A stretch of DNA of 11,382 nt. Origin: Chitinophagaceae bacterium (GTDB lineage: Bacteria; Bacteroidota; Bacteroidia; Chitinophagales; Chitinophagaceae). Each line of letters begins with the position of its first letter. Within the stretch, counting starts at the first letter, position 1. Position numbers and translations under genes: made by a program. The notes beneath the pieces were generated by a model. It made no database searches and was not told where the DNA came from. It worked only from the letters and a program-made list of their open reading frames with translations. The stretch spans positions 1-11,382 of the forward strand of contig JAIEQT010000543.1 in the NCBI GenBank assembly GCA_019747455.1, given 5' to 3'. This document shows, in pieces, positions 7,140-11,382 of the stretch.

Positions 7140-7147
7140 CAAATTTA
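7140..7147 (-). promoter_or_regulatory. Putative -7 promoter box for the MerR regulator gene
   Basis: On the minus strand these bases read TAAATTTG, an exact match to the Bacteroidota -7 consensus TAnnTTTG. Transcription would start near 7133, giving a leader of about 20 nt before the GTG start. No clear -33 TTG was found upstream. The spacing to the gene supports the call. Confidence 0.45.
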
Positions 7148-7170
7148 TAGGTGTTTGTACCGGCGTGGAA

Positions 7171-7186
7171 AAGATGTAAGTATCTT
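7171..7186. repeat. Short inverted repeat just upstream of the dehydrogenase start
   Basis: AAGAT (7171-7175) and ATCTT (7182-7186) form a 5-bp inverted repeat around GTAAGT, ending 5 bp before the ATG at 7192. It lies in the 77-bp gap between the divergent MerR and dehydrogenase genes. It could be an operator or a weak hairpin near the ribosome-binding region; a chance repeat of this size is also likely. Confidence 0.25.
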
Positions 7187-7191
7187 GCAGT

Positions 7192-8043
7192 ATGGCAAAG
7201 ATTCAATCCATACTTGTTTGCGGAGCCGGTACTATGGGTGCCGGTATAGCTCAATTATCAGCTGTTTCAGGTTACAAAACGATATTATTTGATCTTAATG
7301 CCGATATGCTAACGCGTGCTGAGGAGCAGATCGGTGCCCAGCTTAAGAAAATGGAAGAAAAAGGCATTATAAGTGTTGAAGCAAGTAGCGCTGCTTTCGG
7401 AAATATATTGTTTACAACCGACCTAAGCTTATGTAAAGCCGATTTAATTATTGAGGCTATCGTAGAGAATGCTGCTATTAAAAAAGATTTGTTTAATAAA
7501 CTTGCTACGCTGAACGGAAGAGAAACCGTTTACGCATCTAACACCTCATCGATAAGTATTAATAGTTTAGCAGAAGGATTTATATACCCCAGTCAATTTG
7601 CCGGAATGCATTTTTTTAATCCGGCACCAATAATGAAATTAGTAGAAGTAATACAGGGAGAACAATCAAGTTCTGCGGTTATAGACATATTGGTATCTGT
7701 TGCCAAGGAAATGAAAAAAACAGCTGTACGGTGTAACGATGCGCCGGGTTTTATTGTAAACAGGGTGGCGCGCCACTTTTATTTAGAAGCTATGTATATG
7801 GTAGAAAAAGAATACCTAACAATAGCAGAAGCAGATGCTATTATGGAAGCTGCCGGTTTTAAAATGGGGCCCTTTGCACTAATGGATTTGATAGGGTTAG
7901 ATATTAATTATGGCGTAAGTAATATTGTTTGGGAGGCACTCCAAAAACCGAAGCGGTTAACACCTTCAACCTTGCAAAAAGAAAAAGTAGAAGCGGGTGA
8001 TTTGGGTAAAAAAACAGGTAAGGGATTTTATAATTATTTATAA
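7192..8043 (+). CDS. 3-hydroxybutyryl-CoA dehydrogenase
   Basis: This soluble enzyme interconverts (S)-3-hydroxyacyl-CoA and 3-oxoacyl-CoA with NAD(P), in short-chain fatty acid or butanoyl-CoA metabolism. The 283-residue length is typical of the stand-alone Hbd/PaaH type. The Rossmann domain shows GAGTMG (11-16) and D34, whose acidic side chain ends strand 2 and suggests NAD preference. The residues matching the human enzyme's catalytic Ser137, His158, Glu170 and Asn208 are present at identical spacing: S119, H140, E152 and N190. The helical C-terminal domain ends with GDLGKKTGKGFYNYL. All key residues are intact. No thiolase, crotonase or acyl-CoA dehydrogenase gene lies nearby, so the pathway (beta-oxidation, phenylacetate or butanoate) cannot be fixed. 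No Shine-Dalgarno or clear -7 box was found. Its stop overlaps the convergent lipoprotein gene by 6 bp. Confidence 0.95.
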   Translation: MAKIQSILVCGAGTMGAGIAQLSAVSGYKTILFDLNADMLTRAEEQIGAQLKKMEEKGIISVEASSAAFGNILFTTDLSLCKADLIIEAIVENAAIKKDLFNKLATLNGRETVYASNTSSISINSLAEGFIYPSQFAGMHFFNPAPIMKLVEVIQGEQSSSAVIDILVSVAKEMKKTAVRCNDAPGFIVNRVARHFYLEAMYMVEKEYLTIAEADAIMEAAGFKMGPFALMDLIGLDINYGVSNIVWEALQKPKRLTPSTLQKEKVEAGDLGKKTGKGFYNYL

Positions 8044-8050
8044 AATAATT
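8032..8050. repeat. AT-only inverted repeat across the two overlapping stop codons
   Basis: AATTATTT (8032-8039) and AAATAATT (8043-8050) are perfect reverse complements with a 3-nt loop, spanning the overlapping stops of the dehydrogenase and lipoprotein genes. The stem has no G-C pairs and no flanking T-run, so a terminator role is doubtful. It may partly follow from two opposed TAA stops in AT-rich DNA. Confidence 0.35.
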
Positions 8051-9414
8051 GATACCTCATTATCCCAATTACCTTTCACAGAAAATGGCTTTGTAATTAA
8101 TTGAACAACCTCCGGCTGTTTTTTAGCTTTGAAATTACCCGTATCCCAAATGCCATTTTTATTTGTATCATATAATATGCGCATTTCATAGGTGCCTCCT
8201 CTAAAAAATTTCCTAAAGAGTTCGCTACTATTTAGTGGAACAGACTCCACCAACTTATCTGATTGTATGAACTGTAAAACCGGATTTTGGTTTAGTTTTA
8301 AATTAGTAAATCTCAATCGGATACTACCGTATTCAATCTCTTTTCTAGTACCAAAACGAATAGTATCGGATTTTGATAAACCATTACCAGCAGTATCGGC
8401 AAAAGCTTGTTTATCGAGTACAAGTCTGAAATTATCATTTTCCCGCCAGCTATGTTTTATCCGAATAGTGTTTGTGGTGGTATCTGTTTCGATGGTATAA
8501 CCGATAACTTTTTTAAACAACGTATCTTTAAGCTGAATACCCGACGTATCAATTTTTTTCAACTTACGCGTAAAGTTTATTTCGAATGGAGTAAGTAAAT
8601 CTTGCAAACCTGTTTCTAGGTTTGTACTATATTTTAATTTCTTGTCGTCTTTACCAGTAGTGTTATTTTGTTTTTCTACTTTTTTAACAGCTTCAAAGGC
8701 ATAAAGCGTATCTGACGCCTCCGTTTTGCTTACTGTTAATACCTGGGATCTAAAAGCAAAAAGCTTGGTACTATCGTCATATTTTTTTGTAAAATCATTC
8801 GGCAAAACATATACCCTATAATTGCCCGGTGCCAAGTTGTAAAATCTAAATTCTCCTTTACCATTTAGCAGGGTATAATATCTTGCTTTTTCTTTTATAA
8901 TAGCGGTATCGTTTAAATTTTTGTGAAGTAGTACAATCAATGTGCTATCTATTTTACCTTTTTCTGCTAATACTACTTTACCGCTATAGCTAAAATCATC
9001 TATTTTGTTACCTGTAGAAAAAGTGTATCTGAAATTCTTGGCAATATTTCCTTCATTCACATCTTTAATGGCGTCTCCAAACAAAATAGTATAGGTTGTA
9101 TTGGCGTCTAAAGTGTCTTTAAATACCACAGTTACATTTCTAAGTTTGTAATCAAATCGAGGTGTACTTTTTATAGTTGGTGAAATAATAATATTTTCTT
9201 GTGGGTTTTGCAGTGTAACGAATTCATCAAAAGTTAAAGTTACTTGTTTGGGGGAAACATTGGTAGCGGAGTCTTTGGGAAATGCTCCTATCAATACAGG
9301 TGCTAAACTGTCTCTTGCGCCACCAGAAGGAGGAACGATATTCGCACAAGCGGTAAAAAACTGTATCATTACCCAAACGCCTAAAATGCCATAACCCTTT
9401 TTCAACATATTCAT
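8038..9414 (-). CDS. Lipoprotein with bacterial Ig-like (SbsA-type, Big_5) domain
   Basis: This is a predicted envelope lipoprotein of unknown function. The N-terminus has KK, a hydrophobic stretch and a lipobox ending FTAC, so C23 would be lipidated after signal peptidase II cleavage. The mature start ANIVPPSGGARDSLAPVL is typical of a Bacteroidota family with an SbsA-type Ig-like domain. That domain covers about 35-135, including FPKDSATNVSPKQVTLTFDEFV, LDANTTYTILFGDAIKDVNEGN and YTFSTG. Later regions look like beta-rich segments: GKGEFRFYNLAPGNYRVYVL at about 185-204, and a second Ig-like unit at about 263-355 with NLETGLQDLLTPFEINFTRKL and ADTAGNGLSKSDTIRF. Near the C-terminus DTNKNGIWD (416-424) resembles a calcium-binding loop. 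No acidic lipoprotein-export signal follows C23, so surface exposure is not indicated. ATG at 9408 is an alternative start. It follows the helicase gene by 19 bp. Confidence 0.85.
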   Translation of the reverse strand: MNMLKKGYGILGVWVMIQFFTACANIVPPSGGARDSLAPVLIGAFPKDSATNVSPKQVTLTFDEFVTLQNPQENIIISPTIKSTPRFDYKLRNVTVVFKDTLDANTTYTILFGDAIKDVNEGNIAKNFRYTFSTGNKIDDFSYSGKVVLAEKGKIDSTLIVLLHKNLNDTAIIKEKARYYTLLNGKGEFRFYNLAPGNYRVYVLPNDFTKKYDDSTKLFAFRSQVLTVSKTEASDTLYAFEAVKKVEKQNNTTGKDDKKLKYSTNLETGLQDLLTPFEINFTRKLKKIDTSGIQLKDTLFKKVIGYTIETDTTTNTIRIKHSWRENDNFRLVLDKQAFADTAGNGLSKSDTIRFGTRKEIEYGSIRLRFTNLKLNQNPVLQFIQSDKLVESVPLNSSELFRKFFRGGTYEMRILYDTNKNGIWDTGNFKAKKQPEVVQLITKPFSVKGNWDNEVSIIL

Positions 9415-9433
9415 GCAACGAAATTAAATAGTT

Positions 9434-11382
9434 TTAGGCATCTTCACCTTTTTCTTCTTCATCAATGGGGTGTAGCGCAATGGCCAACTCATTAGTTTTA
9501 ACAAAACCACACCATTTACAATCCGGCTTACCACAACCCGTATAAAAATCACGCTGCTGGATCTTTTGCCAAACTGTTTTTATTTGCTCAGTTACTGTTT
9601 GGATCGAGGCTTCTGTAATCAATATTTTTTCTTTACGATATGTTTTGTTTTTATCAGGCTCAATAAAATCAAATTCAGCACTGGTGGCTTTCCAATCTTT
9701 TTGCTCATACTTATCTACCAGTATTTTATAAAATACAGCTTGGCGCCAGTAATCGCCACCATGTGGCGTTTTATCATTAGGTCCTTTTAGTTTTTCTTTT
9801 GCTTTATCTGGATCACCGGTTTTATAATCAACTACATTAACCAATTTTCCATCGAACTCTAGCTTATCTAATTTCCCTTTTAAAGGAATACCTTCTAGTA
9901 TAACATTCCGGATAGTTAACTCATTACTCACAATTTTATTCCAGCTATCGATATATTTATCATAATAGTTACTCAAAATTTCCTGTCCATATTCCATTCT
10001 TCTAGTGAATTGCTCTAGCGTAAAATTTTCTCGATGTCTGTGCATATACCAACTAAAACCTTCGAGTAAAAAGGGTTTTTCAGGAAATATATTTGTGGCA
10101 CGCATTTGTTTGAAAAATTTATCTAACGTATGGTGTACGGCGGAACCGAACTCGGTGGCCTCCGATTTTCCGGAAGGAACACGAACAAGATTGTTAAAAT
10201 AAAACTGTAGCGGACATTTCAGATAGTTATTTAACGCAGTAACATTCATTATAAATTTATCAAGCAATTTATCTATAAAAGCAGCTTCTATTTTTTCGAT
10301 TTCAGGTGCTTGCGCCTCTTCAAAGTGTAAGGCGCTATATGAACTAATTGTCTCAACGGATAATTCTATTTTGTGAATTGGCAATGGATGTTGCTCTCTT
10401 ATTTCTGCGATGAATTGACTGGGTTCTTTTAATTTGCCCGCTTTATCCGATTGATACCAGGATATGAATAAATATTTTTCTGCCCGCGTAATAGCCACAT
10501 AAAATAATCTTCGAAGCTCTTCTTCTTCTGTTGTAGTATGTATAGTAGTGAATAATGTGTCGGGGATGCTATAGCCTCCTCCGGGCTTTCTTTTCTTTTC
10601 CCAGTTAGAACTATTTGATCCGGCTATAAAAACATATTCGAACTCTAAACCTTTGGAGCCATGTGCTGTAAGTAAGTTAATGGCTTTATCATTACCGCTC
10701 GTTTGCACGATTGGAATTGCAATGCCTTCTTGCTTCATCAAATCAATAATCGTAACCAGTTTTTTAAGATCTAAATACGGATTTCGCTGCGTTTCTACTT
10801 TAATGAAATCAAATAAACAATCGAGTATCTGTAATAGCCAGTGCTTATCGGGATGCTGCATGATATATTTTAAGATCCCCGTTGTGCGTATAATAGTTTC
10901 AAATAATTGCTGCAGGGTAGCATTTGGAACCAAGGCGATCAAAGATTCTAGCGCTTCTGTGGTAGATTTCAGTCCTTTAATTTCTGTTGTAAATAAATCT
11001 TTGGCGGGCGCATTAGTTTTTTCATTGATCAATTCTCGTAAACTGCACTTGTTAGCCTGAAATTGTCTATCGGCACGTTCTGCACTTAGTTTAGCTATTT
11101 CAATAGGCGGAATACCAAACCAGCTAAAATGAAGTAAGTTAAATAGCATTTCATCTCCTCCAAAAGGAGCATCATGTTCTGCGGCAAGATATTGGAGTAA
11201 TAAAATCAATTGCTGGGCAAAGGGGATCTGTAGCAGATTGAGATTTCTTTTGGTATAAACAGGTATCTGCTTGAGTTTGAAATATTGCGCTAGTTCTTCG
11301 CCATATTTATTTTCTCTATAAATCACCGCTATTTTGCCCGGAGAAATATTTTGTTTCAGTAAATCACTAACGGCTTCGCAAA
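9434..11382 (-). CDS. UvrD-like helicase fused to PD-(D/E)XK nuclease, partial (5' end beyond window)
   Basis: This is the C-terminal part of an AddA/RecB-like helicase-nuclease, probably for double-strand break processing or recombination. The frame runs open to the window edge; upstream of the GTG at 11326 it reads SPGKIAVIYREN, a motif IV region, so that GTG is internal. Walker A and B lie outside. Visible are motif V LLTAHGSKGLEFE (about 10640-10675) and motif VI LRRLFYVAITRAEKYLF (about 10466-10516). The nuclease domain, numbered from 11326, has a Cys in NNYLKCPLQFYF (C371), GSAVHHT (H398), D487 in GKLDKLE, D500-Y-K502, and Q529/Y533. C598, C603 and C606 with C371 suggest a 4Fe-4S 'iron staple' as in AddB and Cas4, but the spacing is C-x4-C-x2-C rather than C-x2-C-x5-C. 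Helicase and nuclease catalytic residues in view are intact. The lipoprotein gene follows after 19 bp. Any partner subunit would lie upstream, outside the window. Confidence 0.9.
   Translation of the reverse strand, partial: CEAVSDLLKQNISPGKIAVIYRENKYGEELAQYFKLKQIPVYTKRNLNLLQIPFAQQLILLLQYLAAEHDAPFGGDEMLFNLLHFSWFGIPPIEIAKLSAERADRQFQANKCSLRELINEKTNAPAKDLFTTEIKGLKSTTEALESLIALVPNATLQQLFETIIRTTGILKYIMQHPDKHWLLQILDCLFDFIKVETQRNPYLDLKKLVTIIDLMKQEGIAIPIVQTSGNDKAINLLTAHGSKGLEFEYVFIAGSNSSNWEKKRKPGGGYSIPDTLFTTIHTTTEEEELRRLFYVAITRAEKYLFISWYQSDKAGKLKEPSQFIAEIREQHPLPIHKIELSVETISSYSALHFEEAQAPEIEKIEAAFIDKLLDKFIMNVTALNNYLKCPLQFYFNNLVRVPSGKSEATEFGSAVHHTLDKFFKQMRATNIFPEKPFLLEGFSWYMHRHRENFTLEQFTRRMEYGQEILSNYYDKYIDSWNKIVSNELTIRNVILEGIPLKGKLDKLEFDGKLVNVVDYKTGDPDKAKEKLKGPNDKTPHGGDYWRQAVFYKILVDKYEQKDWKATSAEFDFIEPDKNKTYRKEKILITEASIQTVTEQIKTVWQKIQQRDFYTGCGKPDCKWCGFVKTNELAIALHPIDEEEKGEDA

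Noticed and set aside
7765..7776. 12-bp palindrome GTGGCGCGCCAC in the dehydrogenase gene
   Set aside because: It encodes the conserved NRVARHF region; without a repeat elsewhere in the window nothing supports a function.
8605..8624. CAAACCT/AGGTTTG 7-bp inverted repeat in the lipoprotein gene
   Set aside because: It is mid-gene, has a modest stem, and lies near no gene boundary or start; chance is likely.
10653..11060. 135-codon plus-strand open frame inside the helicase-nuclease gene
   Set aside because: It is antisense to a clear UvrD-like coding region, is Cys/Ser-rich in a way typical of shadow frames, and has no start signals.

Overview
The window looks like ordinary chromosomal DNA from a member of the Bacteroidota, most likely near the Chitinophagales/Chitinophagaceae. 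The evidence is AT-rich DNA, genes mostly lacking Shine-Dalgarno sequences, two promoter-like TAnnTTTG boxes (the Bacteroidota -7 consensus), and typical families of that phylum: a LytTR response regulator, a short BirA, an SbsA-Ig-like lipoprotein and a UvrD/PD-(D/E)XK fusion. The genus cannot be told from the sequence alone. Coding density is very high; no gap between genes exceeds 80 bp. I see no tRNA, rRNA, CRISPR array, insertion sequence or phage gene.

Layout. (1) 1-728 (+): 3' part of a LytTR-type response regulator, missing only its first few codons. (2) 718-1455 (-): a monofunctional biotin-protein ligase, overlapping tail to tail with gene 1. (3) 1537-6555 (+): a compact five-gene run, rsfS (ribosome silencing factor), ftsH (membrane AAA+ metalloprotease), an orphan LutC/LUD-domain protein overlapping ftsH by ATGA, lpxH (UDP-2,3-diacylglucosamine pyrophosphatase of lipid A synthesis) and an MscS-type channel. 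Gaps are 62, -4, 7 and 4 bp, so this is probably an operon centred on envelope maintenance. (4) 6545-7114 (-): a MerR-type regulator with a long disordered N-terminal arm, divergent from (5) 7192-8043 (+): 3-hydroxybutyryl-CoA dehydrogenase. (6) 8038-9414 (-): an Ig-like lipoprotein. (7) 9434-11382 (-): the C-terminal two thirds or so of a UvrD-like helicase fused to an Fe-S PD-(D/E)XK nuclease, 19 bp upstream of the lipoprotein gene and probably co-transcribed with it.

How the genes may work together. The rsfS-ftsH-lud-lpxH-mscS block joins translation shut-down, membrane protein quality control, a lipid A enzyme and an osmotic safety valve. This is suggestive because FtsH controls lipid A synthesis in E. 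coli through LpxC, but that link is inferred here. The other genes are housekeeping neighbours without an evident shared pathway.

No clearly new multi-gene system is visible. The points most worth checking are local: a perfect 11-bp stem-loop just after the ftsH stop inside the LUD gene; a QLDLF peptide resembling the sliding-clamp-binding motif at the N-terminus of the MerR regulator, plus an AT-hook-like patch; an unusual cysteine spacing in the nuclease; and the fact that all three convergent gene pairs overlap at their stop codons.
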